Positions 1 through 8,748 of a stretch of 64,000 nt of DNA are shown one piece after another. The stretch is taken from the NCBI GenBank assembly GCA_014360495.1, contig JACIXR010000005.1, positions 150,516 through 214,515 on the forward strand, read 5' to 3'. The translations under genes were made by a program, and so were the position numbers. Position 1 is the stretch's first letter, and the number at the start of each line of letters is the position of its first letter. Source of the stretch: a bacterium (GTDB lineage Bacteria; Armatimonadota; JACIXR01). The notes under the pieces are model-generated. The model saw only the letters and a list, made by a program, of their open reading frames with translations. It was not told the origin of the DNA and made no database searches.

Positions 1-242
1 ATTGGCGGGGATATGCAGCCCGTCACTATTATTTTCTTCCCCTTTCTTTTCCCTTTGTAAATGATTTTTCTTGCCTTCCTTTCAGCGTGATGAGTAACGG
101 CGCAGGAATTGAGGATGTAAATATCCCCGTCATCATTTAGCATCTCAAAACCGAGCTTTAGAAGCTCCTTTGCGATTTGCTGGCTTTCATATTGATTGAC
201 TTTGCACCCGAGCGTGAAAATGGAAAAAGAAGGTCTCCTCAT
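1..242 (-). CDS. mtaB: tRNA t6A37 methylthiotransferase MtaB, N-terminal part (runs off the window)
   Basis: Only the first 80 codons lie in the window. The translation begins MRRPSFSIFTLGCKVNQYES, and GCKVNQYES is the hallmark N-terminus of the MtaB branch of the MiaB/UPF0004 methylthiotransferases. Cysteines at about residues 14, 50 (NSCAVTHHAERKAR) and 78 (TGC) match the three ligands of the auxiliary Fe-S cluster in this domain. The family adds a methylthio group to t6A at position 37 of tRNAs reading ANN codons. The radical SAM domain would lie beyond base 1. There is no Shine-Dalgarno site; a consensus promoter ends 11 bases before the ATG. MtaB rather than MiaB is chosen from the N-terminal signature. 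Confidence 0.88.
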   Translation of the reverse strand, partial: MRRPSFSIFTLGCKVNQYESQQIAKELLKLGFEMLNDDGDIYILNSCAVTHHAERKARKIIYKGKRKGKKIIVTGCISPP

Positions 243-253
243 AAGTGTTAAAC

Positions 254-282
254 ATTATATAAAGATTGGTAGGAGATGTCAA
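254..282 (-). promoter_or_regulatory. Consensus promoter of mtaB, near-leaderless
   Basis: Perfect TTGACA (282-277), 17-base spacer and perfect TATAAT (259-254). Only 11 bases separate the -10 box from the ATG at 242, so the 5' leader should be about 4-6 bases and cannot hold a Shine-Dalgarno site. Confidence 0.75.
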
Positions 283-386
283 ATTAATGATTAATTCCGT
301 AAAATTTTGAAACTCCTCAGGAGACTTCCAATAATGATACGGATTTATAGGAACGATGGAGGCAAAATAACTCATAAAAATATACC

Positions 387-1337
387 TCAACCATTAACGA
401 GCCGATATCTCTCCACATCTATTTCCTTTTTCTTCTCCTTTATATTCTCTATCGGGATTCTCTCAACTTTCTCATCCCACCATCCAACCATAATGGCTAA
501 TCCGCCTTCTAAAAGGGCTTCTATCGCTTCCTCTGATAAAGCCCTTGCCAAGAACCTATCCCTAAACGACGGGCTTCCTCCCCTTTGGGAGTGCCCAATC
601 GCAGTAATCCGCACCCTTATCCCCAATTTCTTCTCCAATCTTTCACCGACCATATTCCCACCCACCCCCTCCGCAACAACAACTAATGCCCAGCCCCTTT
701 CCTTTGCCTTTTCCCCTATCTTCCCTATCATTTCTTCCCAATTCAACTCGATCTCGGGCACGCAGACATAGTCCGCTCCACCTCCATAGGCAACAGCAAG
801 CGCTATATGTCCAGTGCGACCTCCCAATGTCTCCAAGACGAATATCCTTTCTGGAAGGGAAAGGGCTGTATCCTTGATGCAATCAAGAAGATAGATTCCT
901 TTATTGCAAGCGGTATCAAAGCCGATGCTTCTCGTTAGAGGAACATCGTCATCTATCGTGCAGGGTATCCCCACAGTGGGAATGCCGAGCTCTGCGAGAA
1001 AGGGAACCCCTTCTCTCATTGACCCATCTCCACCCAGAACTATAACTCCTTCTATGTTGTTTTCTTTGATGTTTTTTAAAAGCGAAGCTCTTCCCTCAGC
1101 AGAGGCGAAATATCTCCCCCTGGAAGTCCTCAAAATCGTCCCTCCCCATCTTTCAATTCCCTCCACTTTCCCCTCTAATGGGAGAAAATTTCCCTTTGCC
1201 AATCCGTCAAATCCTCCAATAACGCCGACAAGTTCTTTCCCTTTCTCTTTGGCTTTTTTAAATGCGAATTCTATGCAGGCGTTCATTCCGGGCGAATCGC
1301 CACCCGAACAAAGGATAGCGAACGGCAAGCTAATCAC
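387..1337 (-). CDS. pfkA: 6-phosphofructokinase
   Basis: This 316-residue protein phosphorylates fructose 6-phosphate to fructose 1,6-bisphosphate in glycolysis. The family signatures appear in order: CSGGDSPGMNA near the N-terminus (phosphate loop), GGDGS near residue 105, PCTIDDD with the catalytic aspartate region, LGGRTGH, and GHSQRGGSPS near residue 250. GGDGS with a glycine, rather than the GGDD of pyrophosphate-dependent enzymes, favours ATP as donor. The length fits the short bacterial ATP-PFK family. The ATG overlaps the stop of the upstream membrane protein by four bases, so it is probably translated by coupling as the last gene of the pilBTC transcript. That pairing of a glycolytic gene with pilus motor genes is unusual. 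Confidence 0.93.
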   Translation of the reverse strand: MISLPFAILCSGGDSPGMNACIEFAFKKAKEKGKELVGVIGGFDGLAKGNFLPLEGKVEGIERWGGTILRTSRGRYFASAEGRASLLKNIKENNIEGVIVLGGDGSMREGVPFLAELGIPTVGIPCTIDDDVPLTRSIGFDTACNKGIYLLDCIKDTALSLPERIFVLETLGGRTGHIALAVAYGGGADYVCVPEIELNWEEMIGKIGEKAKERGWALVVVAEGVGGNMVGERLEKKLGIRVRITAIGHSQRGGSPSFRDRFLARALSEEAIEALLEGGLAIMVGWWDEKVERIPIENIKEKKKEIDVERYRLVNG

Positions 1338-2704
1338 CTCTTCTTAGGTTCATATCTAAATAAATAAGAAACGAGGTCTTCCCCTATGAGGCGATAATCC
1401 TTCCTTTCTTTCAAGACCTTACTCAATGGAGCTTCCTTATCCAATAAAAATAGGGTTATATTGTATTTCTTTTTCAAGCTTTCCCAATTGCTTGAGGCAT
1501 TCCAAATGAAGAAATAATCGTTCAACACGCCCTTTCTCTTATAAACCTCCGCCCTTCCATCAACGAAAACCTTCTTTTGAGGATAACAATTAAAGATTAA
1601 ATATCCTCCCCATTTATATTCATTGAAGATATTTCCCTCTTCCAGTTTTATTTTCTTCACATTTATTAACGGGAAGAAATGTTCGGTGTATTGGACGAAG
1701 ACACTGAACATATCTTTATAGGATGGAAGGGCAGCGACTTGTGAGAGGGATAAAAGAAAGGGAAAGAGAAGAGCAATTGGTTTTGTTATCCTTCCCATTC
1801 TTTCCTCAAGGACCTGGGAGACATTTCTGAAATTGAAGACCATCAAGGGGGTGGCGAGGATGGCGAAGAGAGGAATATGTCTCACTGCTTGCAGGGAAAA
1901 GTGAACCAAGATGACGCCAAGAGCGAGGTCAATGATTCTTATATTGGGAGCAAAGATAAAGGAGAAAAAGAAAGCAAATATTAGGACCTCGAATGGGAGA
2001 ACGTCCAGGCGATGGAAATTGGGGGAGAGCCACTCAACTATAACATCTTGAACCTCCTTCCAGCCAAGGAGGTCAAATGCGTGCTGATAAAGGTGCCAAC
2101 TGTTTGGGTTGATAAAGGTTAAAAGAAAAGAGAGAGAAAATAGAAAAATCCATTTTCCCTTTTCCTCTCCCTTCCAAACCGCTTCCATAGTCCAAAGGAA
2201 TAGGACTAATAAGCCCAAAATGAAACCACTGTGGAGATTGCACCATAGAAGGAAGACGGGAGGAATGAAGAGGAGATGTTTCCTATAAAGGAGGAAAAGA
2301 AGCAGGGAGAAAAAGAGGTAGGAAAAGATTTGAGGGCGGACATCAAAGAATATGCGGGAGGCAGTGGCGGAAAGGAGAAGAATGAGGAGGGGGAGAAGTG
2401 CCAATTCTTCCAAACAGATAAAAGCCAAAATCAGAAAGGCGAGAGCGATAATCACTCCTTTGAAAATTAGGAGCAAGTTGGGGTCTATTTTATGTATCTT
2501 ATAGAAAATGACATCCGATAGCCACTCGTGGACGACCCATTTTTCCCCCTGCGCGGTGTAAGAGAATATATCCCGATGAGGGATTCCTTGCTTAACAATC
2601 ACCTCGCCGGTTTTTACCTGCCAGAATGTATCAACGCCAGGGATTATTGTGAAGGAAAGGAGGAAAAAGAGGATGAAAAGGAGAGCGAATAGAATGAGCC
2701 TCAT
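1334..2704 (-). CDS. Polytopic membrane protein, GT-C glycosyltransferase-like
   Basis: A 456-residue protein with about ten hydrophobic segments and a C-terminal soluble tail. After the first membrane helix comes a polar loop containing DTFWQVKTGE and HEWLSDVIFY. A loop of this style (short acidic stretch, then W and H residues) is common in membrane glycosyltransferase-like proteins that use polyprenyl-phosphate sugars. The C-terminal part carries a short periplasmic segment with FVDGRAEVY. No family can be named with certainty. It lies between pilC (6-base gap) and pfkA (ATGA overlap). A role in glycosylating pilin or envelope glycans is a guess from context only. Confidence 0.55.
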   Translation of the reverse strand: MRLILFALLFILFFLLSFTIIPGVDTFWQVKTGEVIVKQGIPHRDIFSYTAQGEKWVVHEWLSDVIFYKIHKIDPNLLLIFKGVIIALAFLILAFICLEELALLPLLILLLSATASRIFFDVRPQIFSYLFFSLLLFLLYRKHLLFIPPVFLLWCNLHSGFILGLLVLFLWTMEAVWKGEEKGKWIFLFSLSFLLTFINPNSWHLYQHAFDLLGWKEVQDVIVEWLSPNFHRLDVLPFEVLIFAFFFSFIFAPNIRIIDLALGVILVHFSLQAVRHIPLFAILATPLMVFNFRNVSQVLEERMGRITKPIALLFPFLLSLSQVAALPSYKDMFSVFVQYTEHFFPLINVKKIKLEEGNIFNEYKWGGYLIFNCYPQKKVFVDGRAEVYKRKGVLNDYFFIWNASSNWESLKKKYNITLFLLDKEAPLSKVLKERKDYRLIGEDLVSYLFRYEPKKR

Positions 2705-2710
2705 AAAAGT

Positions 2711-3754
2711 TCAGTGGATAACAGTTGCCATCTTGAAGAGGGGAAGGTAAATGGAGAAAGCTATAAAACCAACGACACATGCGAGTAAGATTATCATCAC
2801 CGGTTCCATCAGGGATAGGAGGGCTTTTATTGACCTATCAACCTCCTCATCATAGAAGATAGCAATTTGCTCCACCATATCGGGCAGATTTCCCGATTCC
2901 TCTCCCGTATCAACCATCTGCACGACCATAGATGGAAAAATGTCGTAGTTAGCCATAGGGGTGGATAGCTTGTAACCATCCCGAACGTTTTCCCTTAAGG
3001 CGCTAACAGCGGCAGCGAAAACGCTGTTTCCCACGACATCTCTCACTATTTCCAATGCCCTTAGCATAGGGACGCCGGCACCGAGGAGAGTGGAGAAGGT
3101 GCGGGCGAAGCGGGAAAGAGCCATTTTTTGAACTAGCTGTCCAAATAAGGGAAGCTTCAATTTCAACAGGTCTATTTGATATCTGCCCGAGGGTATTCTC
3201 CGATAAACATAATAAAAGAGGAAGATTGCCAAAACCACGAGAGGGATGGCGAACCACCAATGAAGGAGCCAATCCGTGAAACTCATAGCGATACGGGTAA
3301 TCATTGGTAGCTCTGCTCCCATTTCGGAGAATATGCCCTTGAAAGTTGGCATAACGAAGAAGAAAAGCACGATTAAAACCGCCAGAGCCACGGTTAAGAC
3401 CAAGGCAGGATAAATGAGAGCTCCTTTAATGCGCCCTTTTATCGTCATCTCGTGGTCTATGAAGCTTGCTATTCTGTTCAATACATCCCCCATATTTCCC
3501 GTAGCCTCCGCCACCCTAACCATGCTTACATATAAGGGGGAAAAGACCTTGGGATGCCTTGCCATAGCATCTGCAAGGCTCATTCCACCCATAACATCGT
3601 TTCTTATTTGTTGAATTATATCCCGTAGCGCGGGATTAAGGGTTTGGTCTCGAAGCGAGTCCAAGCTGCGGATGATTGGGACACCCGCACGCACAAGAGT
3701 AGCAAATTGGCGGGTGAAAACAAGCAAATCCCTTTCCTTTATCTTCCCAAACAA
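2711..3754 (-). CDS. pilC: Type IV pilus inner-membrane platform protein PilC/GspF
   Basis: The protein has the two repeated GspF domains: LLVFTRQFATLVRAGVP at the start and SRFARTFSTLLGAGVPML near residue 210. Three membrane segments lie near residues 110-130, 160-185 and 310-335. PilC anchors the PilB and PilT motors. The frame opens only at a TTG at 3754 without a good ribosome site. The usual N-terminal stretch of about 50 residues is almost absent. A strong Shine-Dalgarno site and ATG lie 50 bases upstream in another frame and encode a typical PilC N-terminus (see 3739-3804). The real product may arise by a -1 frameshift, by coupled initiation, or the break may be a sequencing error. Confidence 0.85.
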   Translation of the reverse strand: MFGKIKERDLLVFTRQFATLVRAGVPIIRSLDSLRDQTLNPALRDIIQQIRNDVMGGMSLADAMARHPKVFSPLYVSMVRVAEATGNMGDVLNRIASFIDHEMTIKGRIKGALIYPALVLTVALAVLIVLFFFVMPTFKGIFSEMGAELPMITRIAMSFTDWLLHWWFAIPLVVLAIFLFYYVYRRIPSGRYQIDLLKLKLPLFGQLVQKMALSRFARTFSTLLGAGVPMLRALEIVRDVVGNSVFAAAVSALRENVRDGYKLSTPMANYDIFPSMVVQMVDTGEESGNLPDMVEQIAIFYDEEVDRSIKALLSLMEPVMIILLACVVGFIAFSIYLPLFKMATVIH

Positions 3755-3804
3755 TTTATGACATTCCCATTTTCATCTATCGCCTCGTAACGAAAACTAG
3801 GCAT
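3739..3804 (-). other. Out-of-frame 5' piece of pilC with a slip site
   Basis: A 21-codon frame begins at ATG 3804 after an ideal GGAGGAGGT site inside the end of pilT, and ends with TAA at 3741-3739. It reads MPSFRYEAIDENGNV and then diverges; this is how GspF/PilC proteins normally begin. Its last codons, T TTG GGA AGA TAA, contain the heptamer TTTGGGA in the phase of a -1 slip site. A -1 shift there joins it exactly to the KIKERDLLVFTRQ start of pilC. Confidence 0.6.
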
Positions 3805-3806
3805 AT

Positions 3807-4919
3807 CTAATACCTCCTCCTCTCAATCAATCTCTCCAAATTTGCAGTGTCTATAGCATAAGCGAGAGCTTGGTCCAAGCTGATATAGCCATCTCTATAA
3901 AGCTCGGCAAGCGCCATATCCAATGTCTTCATCCCATAGCCAACGCTTGTTTCCATAACCCCATATATTTGGTATGTTTTCCCTTCTCTAATCAAATTCC
4001 TTATCGCTGTCGTAGCTATCATAACCTCAACCGCAACTATTCTCCCTCCCCCTATTTTCCGCAATAGCCTCTGCGAGAATATAGCCTCAATGCTTTCGGC
4101 AAGCTGAGTGCGCACTTGGTCCTGTTGATGGGGAGGAAATATATCTATTATACGGTCAATGGATTGTGGAGCGTTTCTGGTATGTAATGTGGCAAGGACG
4201 AGATGTCCCGTCTCGGCTGCTGTGATAGCTATGGATGTCGTTTCCAAATCCCTCATCTCACCCACCATTATTACATCGGGGTCTTCTCTCAGTGCCGAGC
4301 GAAGAGCCGCGGCGAAGGAACTTGTGTCTATACCTACTTCTCTTTGGTTTACCATGGAATTTTTATGCTTGTGAAGATATTCAATAGGCTGTTCAATTGT
4401 GATAATATGGCAACTTCTCGTCTGGTTTATATAATCAACAATCGCAGCTAAGGTTGTTGATTTCCCCGAACCAGTAGGACCGGTCACCAGAACGAGACCC
4501 GATGTTTTTTCAGCAACTTCTTGAATAACGGGAGGAAGGCGCAACTCCTCAAAGGACGGTATCCTGTCGGGAATTGCTCGCACAGCAGCTGCAATCGCTC
4601 CCCTCTGCCTGTATACATTAACTCTGAACCTTCCTATTCCCCTTACTCCATAGGAGAAATCCAATTCTTTTTGGGTTTCAAAAGTGGTTATTTGCTCCTC
4701 TGTTAATATGTCGTAGATGAGCCTTTGTGTATCCTGAGGAGTGAGGGGGGTGAACTCAAGTGGATGGAGAACGCCATCTACCCTTATCATCGGAGGAAGA
4801 CCTGCAGTGAGATGCAAATCGGCGGCCTTCCTCTCCACTGTTAACCTTAAAAGGTCATCTATTATTACACTGGATATATCCTGTATCTCTTGGTTTCTCT
4901 CTTCATCCTGTATAGACAA
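3807..4919 (-). CDS. pilT: Type IV pilus retraction ATPase PilT
   Basis: A 370-residue hexameric ATPase that depolymerises pili. Walker A GPTGSGKST lies at about residues 147-155, the Asp box and Walker B region at DPDVIMVGEMRD, and the His box at GHLVLATLHT. The N-terminal DLHLTAG motif is typical of PilT. About 18 extra residues precede the usual start. The start is a TTG that overlaps the end of pilB by 17 bases, with GGGAGG about 12 bases upstream. The last codons carry the strong ribosome site used by the pilC 5' frame. Motors and platform being together fits a twitching-motility pilus. Confidence 0.95.
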   Translation of the reverse strand: MSIQDEERNQEIQDISSVIIDDLLRLTVERKAADLHLTAGLPPMIRVDGVLHPLEFTPLTPQDTQRLIYDILTEEQITTFETQKELDFSYGVRGIGRFRVNVYRQRGAIAAAVRAIPDRIPSFEELRLPPVIQEVAEKTSGLVLVTGPTGSGKSTTLAAIVDYINQTRSCHIITIEQPIEYLHKHKNSMVNQREVGIDTSSFAAALRSALREDPDVIMVGEMRDLETTSIAITAAETGHLVLATLHTRNAPQSIDRIIDIFPPHQQDQVRTQLAESIEAIFSQRLLRKIGGGRIVAVEVMIATTAIRNLIREGKTYQIYGVMETSVGYGMKTLDMALAELYRDGYISLDQALAYAIDTANLERLIERRRY

Positions 4920-6624
4920 CTCTGATCAACTCCTCCCAACTCGTAATTCCCAGGAGGACTTTCTCAAAAGCGTCCTCCTTTAAGCTTTTCATTCCCGCTT
5001 TTGAAGCTGCCTCCCTAATCACGTGAGCAGGAGCCCTTTTGAGTATCAAATCTCTAATCTCATCGTCAACTACCATAAATTCAAATATGCCTGTGCGCCC
5101 GATATAACCCGTTTGTCTGCATTTTTCGCAACCTTTCCCCCTATAAAAAGTATAGGTTTTTTCCTCGTATCCGCCAACATCAATGCTCCGCAAAACTTCC
5201 ACTGGAACCTCGTAAGCTTCCTTACAATGGGGACAAATTATCCGCACCAACCTCTGAGCCAAGACCCCTATAACGGTTGAGGCTATAAGGAAGGGCTCTA
5301 TTCCCATATCCATAAGGCGAGTTACAGCGCTGGGAGCATCGTTGGTGTGGAGGGTGGACAATACGAGATGACCAGTTAAAGCCGCTTCAGTAGCCAAGAG
5401 AGCGGTTTCTCTATCCCTTATCTCGCCGACCATTATGATATCAGGGTCTTGCCTGAGAATGGAACGCAATCCCTCGGAGAAGGTGAAGCCCGCCTTGTAG
5501 TTAACTTGTGCCTGTGTAATTCCGGGGAGCTCATATTCAACTGGGTCCTCCAAGGTTACTATATTCTGCTCTCCCGTGTTGAGGCGATTGAGGACGGAAT
5601 AAAGGGTCGTGGATTTACCCGAGCCTGTAGGGCCAGTAACCAAGATAATTCCCCAGGGTTGGCGAATTATCTTCTCAAACCTCTCCAAAGTTTGGGGAAG
5701 CATCCCCAATTTATCTATCCCTTTTAAAATGCTCGCCTTATCAAGGATTCGCATCACGATTTTCTCCCCGAATACCGAGGGATAGGAGGAAACTCGGAAA
5801 TCGTAGGTTCTTCCTTCAAATGCAAGGGAAAATCTGCCGTCTTGAGGCAATCTCTTCTCCGCGATATCCATTCCAGAGATAATTTTGAAGCGAGAGACAA
5901 GGGATGGTTGGATTTCCTTGGGCAGGGACAGAGCCTCACGCAGAACGCCATCAATTCTATATCTTACCCTAACTCTATCCTCTTGAGGTTCCACATGGAT
6001 ATCGCTTGCTCTCTCACCTATCGCTTGGGTAACAATCAGATTGGCTAATCCGACCACTGGAGCTTCCTCTGCCATTTGCTGTAGCCTTTCAGGGCTAACC
6101 TCTTCTACTTCTTCGGAAATACCGGTATCCATACCTAAGGTTTTAGCCGTGGCGAGCGCTCTCTCTACCGTTTCCTTCACGGGAAAAGAGGGAGGGTAAA
6201 GCTCCTTCAAAAAATGTTCTATCTCCTCACCAACTGCCATTAAAGGCTCTATATCAAATCCTGTAATCAGTCTCATTTGGTCTATAGCGAAGACATCAAG
6301 GGGATTTTTCATTGCGACTAACAATTTCCCATCTCCCTCCAAGCGAAGGGGTATGGCGGTCAATCTAAAAGCGAGGTCCCGGGGCAATAGGCGAACAACA
6401 TCTTCGGTTGGAGGGGATTGATTCAGGTCCACAAATGGCACCCCCCATTGCTTAGCGAGAATCTGGACTTTCTGTTTATCAGTTATATAACCTGAGCTAA
6501 CAAGGTAGTCGGGAAAAGGGAGGACATTTTTCGTCTTGCGATATTCATTCAAAATCTCCTCCAGCTTTTCCCTGCTGATTAAGCCTTCCTCAATTAATAA
6601 TTCCTCAAAGCTTTTCCTATTCAT
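4903..6624 (-). CDS. pilB: Type IV pilus assembly ATPase PilB
   Basis: About 574 residues. An N-terminal MshEN-type domain (residues 1-145; EELLIEEGLISREKLEEIL) precedes the ATPase. Walker A GPTGSGKST is near residue 331, Walker B is DPDIIMVGEIRD, the His box is GHLVLSTLHTNDA, and a zinc site is formed by CPHC and CEKC. PilB powers pilus extension. The MshEN motif lacks the standard RLG, so c-di-GMP binding is uncertain, though a GGDEF protein is encoded at 54.7 kb. ATG 6624 is preferred over TTG 6630 because it lies 8 bases after the -10 box of a good promoter. First gene of the pilB-pilT-pilC-membrane protein-pfkA operon. Confidence 0.95.
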   Translation of the reverse strand: MNRKSFEELLIEEGLISREKLEEILNEYRKTKNVLPFPDYLVSSGYITDKQKVQILAKQWGVPFVDLNQSPPTEDVVRLLPRDLAFRLTAIPLRLEGDGKLLVAMKNPLDVFAIDQMRLITGFDIEPLMAVGEEIEHFLKELYPPSFPVKETVERALATAKTLGMDTGISEEVEEVSPERLQQMAEEAPVVGLANLIVTQAIGERASDIHVEPQEDRVRVRYRIDGVLREALSLPKEIQPSLVSRFKIISGMDIAEKRLPQDGRFSLAFEGRTYDFRVSSYPSVFGEKIVMRILDKASILKGIDKLGMLPQTLERFEKIIRQPWGIILVTGPTGSGKSTTLYSVLNRLNTGEQNIVTLEDPVEYELPGITQAQVNYKAGFTFSEGLRSILRQDPDIIMVGEIRDRETALLATEAALTGHLVLSTLHTNDAPSAVTRLMDMGIEPFLIASTVIGVLAQRLVRIICPHCKEAYEVPVEVLRSIDVGGYEEKTYTFYRGKGCEKCRQTGYIGRTGIFEFMVVDDEIRDLILKRAPAHVIREAASKAGMKSLKEDAFEKVLLGITSWEELIRVVYTG

Positions 6625-6632
6625 TTTCAATT

Positions 6633-6660
6633 ATTGTAATACATCCTGTTGCTTTGTCAA
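6633..6660 (-). promoter_or_regulatory. Promoter of pilB operon, near-leaderless
   Basis: TTGACA (6660-6655), 16-base spacer, TACAAT (6638-6633). The ATG at 6624 follows after 8 bases, so transcription should start at or within a base or two of the start codon. No Shine-Dalgarno site is present. Confidence 0.7.
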
Positions 6661-6730
6661 TAAAAAAATGAACGGTTATTATTAAAAGTCTTATTGGTAA
6701 GCGCCCAACTCGTTCACTGCCATTAAATAC

Positions 6731-6766
6731 GAGATTGCTTCGTTGCTTCGCTCCTCGCAATGACAG
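6731..6766. repeat. Interspersed palindromic repeat, unit 1
   Basis: A short unit beginning AGATTGC and ending GCAATGACA, with partly self-complementary GC-rich middle. The same frame recurs at 14.4, 17.4 and 22.5 kb, always between genes. The rest of the 208-base gap (6625-6832) holds only the pilB promoter and AT-rich sequence. Confidence 0.65.
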
Positions 6767-6832
6767 AGAGGGTCAGCTCTCAATGACGAAATGTCTTTTA
6801 AGAAAGAAGTTATGTATTTTTAGATTCTGGAT

Positions 6833-7735
6833 TCAGAGGGAGAACATCCTTTCTATCGTTTTCCTTGCCCTCTCTCTTATGCTTTCATCCAGTTCTATTT
6901 TATAGCTTAGAGTTTGAAGAGAGCGGAGGACTTTCTCCAAACTGATTTTCTTCATATCCTGACAAACAGCTTCCTCGTTCGCCGGCAAGAAGATTTTTTC
7001 GGACACCTCCCTTTTCAATCTATGACACATATCCCTCTCCGTCCCCACGATATAGCTTTGATAATTGCTCTCCTTGGCAAAACGAAGCATCTTTCCCGTC
7101 CCACCAACTAATTCCGCCCAGCGAATGACCTCCTCCTTGCATTCAGGGTGCACCATTAAAGCGGAATCGGGATGCTCCTTTTTAACCCTCAATACATCCT
7201 CCTCCTTAATCGCTTGATGAACTGGACATTCGCCTTGCCAGATGATTATATCTCTTCCCGTCTTCCTTCTCGCCCAGCTCGCGAGATGCCTATCGGGAAG
7301 AACCACCAACCTTCTATCCGCTGGCAGCTTCCGAATAACCTCAAGGATATTAGCTGAGGTATAACAGATATCGCATTCCGCCTTGACCGCCGCAGATGTA
7401 TTCACATAAGCAAGAAATATAGCATCCGGATATTCTTCCCTCAATCTCCTCACATCCTCAGGGGTGATGCTATCAGCCAGCGGGCAGCCAGCTCCTTCAT
7501 CCGGTAGGAGGACTATCTTTTCGGGATTCAGGATATGCGCCATCTCCGCCATAAATCGCACTCCGCAAAGCACTATTACCTTAGCATCTATATCCATACT
7601 GTACCTCGCCAATTCAAGTGAATCGGCGGCGAAATCGGCTATATCCTGCACCTCTGGGGGTTGATAATTGTGGGCGAGGATTATAGCTTTCCTCTCCCTT
7701 TTGAGTCTCTCTATCTCAGCCAAGATATTCTGCAT
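6833..7735 (-). CDS. nadA: Quinolinate synthase NadA
   Basis: A 300-residue enzyme that condenses iminoaspartate and dihydroxyacetone phosphate to quinolinate in NAD synthesis. It begins with the signature ILAHNYQPPEVQD. Cysteines in KAECDICYTS, HPEC and AVCQDMK fit the three ligands of the 4Fe-4S cluster. DEGAGCPLADS is also conserved. The ATG has a GGAGGAGGT site about 7 bases upstream, inside the end of mnmA, which it overlaps by 25 bases. It is third in cysE-mnmA-nadA. No nadB or nadC lies nearby. Three genes that touch sulfur or Fe-S chemistry are grouped here, which may be functional or chance. Confidence 0.95.
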   Translation of the reverse strand: MQNILAEIERLKRERKAIILAHNYQPPEVQDIADFAADSLELARYSMDIDAKVIVLCGVRFMAEMAHILNPEKIVLLPDEGAGCPLADSITPEDVRRLREEYPDAIFLAYVNTSAAVKAECDICYTSANILEVIRKLPADRRLVVLPDRHLASWARRKTGRDIIIWQGECPVHQAIKEEDVLRVKKEHPDSALMVHPECKEEVIRWAELVGGTGKMLRFAKESNYQSYIVGTERDMCHRLKREVSEKIFLPANEEAVCQDMKKISLEKVLRSLQTLSYKIELDESIRERARKTIERMFSL

Positions 7736-8748
7736 ATTATACCTCCTCCAAGAACTATTTCATCTCTATATAAAACCACAGATTGACCGAGGGCGGGAGC
7801 CCTTACGGGCTCCAAAAATTCAACCCTTAAAAGCTCGCCATCCCAGAAGATTTTGGCAGGCTTCTCGGGAGAACCATATCTTATCTTCGCTCCAACTATT
7901 TCTCCCTCTTCTGGTGGCTCGGTGAGCCAATTTAGCTCGCCAGCCCAGATTTCACTTGCCTCAATTTCCTCCTCCCTTCCCACCACGATGATGTTTTCTT
8001 CAGCCCTTATCTCCTTAACATAATAGCGTTCGCCCAAGGCTACGCCCAATCCCTCCCTCTGCCCAATCGTATAATTGGCAATCCCCTTATGTAATCCAAG
8101 AAATCTTCCCTCACTATCCATAATCGTTCCCTCTTTGAAGGCATCCGGGAAATGTTTCCTCAACAAATCGCGATAATCTCCTCTGACGAAGCAGAGGTCT
8201 TTGCTCTCCTCCTTATCAGCCACCGCGAGCCCTATCTCCCTCGCTTTCTCCCTCACCATTTCCTTGTCCCAATCTCCCAGAGGAAAGATTATCTTATCAA
8301 GAAGCTCAGCCTTGATGCTATAAAGGAAATAAGACTGCTCTTTTTTAGCCCTTCCCTTCAGCAGGATTTTCCTTCCTCTTTCATCTGTGGATATCCTCGC
8401 ATAATGACCAGTAGCGATATAAGAACAGCCGAGCTCCTCAGCTTTTTCCCAAAGGACCCCAAACTTAATCATTCTATTGCAAAGGACACAGGGATTGGGC
8501 GTTACTCCCTTGCTGTATCCAAGAAGAAATGGTTGGAGAACTTCCCTATGAAACTCCTCTTGAAGATTGAAGACATAGTGTGGCATGCCAAGCTGTTCCG
8601 CTACGGTTTTTGCGTCTTTTATAGAAGGCGATGGGGTAGCAAGGAAGTTCATTGTCGCCCCAATCACTTCATACCCCTGTTGGAGAAGGAGATAGGCTGA
8701 GAGGGAAGAATCCACCCCACCGCTCATTGCCACGAGGACCTTAGCCAT
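7711..8748 (-). CDS. mnmA: tRNA-specific 2-thiouridylase MnmA
   Basis: A 345-residue enzyme that puts sulfur on uridine 34 of tRNA(Lys, Glu, Gln). The PP-loop ATP-binding motif [15 protein letters not shown] is at residues 7-21. The two catalytic cysteines are in NPCVLCN near residue 97 and SKDLCFVRG near residue 190. A C-terminal beta-barrel domain follows ([12 protein letters not shown]). The length is typical. The start overlaps cysE by 8 bases. Cysteine made through CysE is the ultimate sulfur source for MnmA, which gives the pairing some logic. Sulfur modification of tRNA is common in thermophiles. Confidence 0.95.
   Translation of the reverse strand: MAKVLVAMSGGVDSSLSAYLLLQQGYEVIGATMNFLATPSPSIKDAKTVAEQLGMPHYVFNLQEEFHREVLQPFLLGYSKGVTPNPCVLCNRMIKFGVLWEKAEELGCSYIATGHYARISTDERGRKILLKGRAKKEQSYFLYSIKAELLDKIIFPLGDWDKEMVREKAREIGLAVADKEESKDLCFVRGDYRDLLRKHFPDAFKEGTIMDSEGRFLGLHKGIANYTIGQREGLGVALGERYYVKEIRAEENIIVVGREEEIEASEIWAGELNWLTEPPEEGEIVGAKIRYGSPEKPAKIFWDGELLRVEFLEPVRAPALGQSVVLYRDEIVLGGGIICRISWLR

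Noticed and set aside
187-390. 67-codon minus-strand frame after pfkA
   Set aside because: It contains the consensus mtaB promoter and then overlaps the mtaB start in another frame. No similarity to known proteins is apparent.
8152-8700. 182-codon plus-strand frame opposite mnmA
   Set aside because: It lies fully within mnmA, whose motifs are unmistakable; the opposite frame has no ribosome site or recognisable domain.
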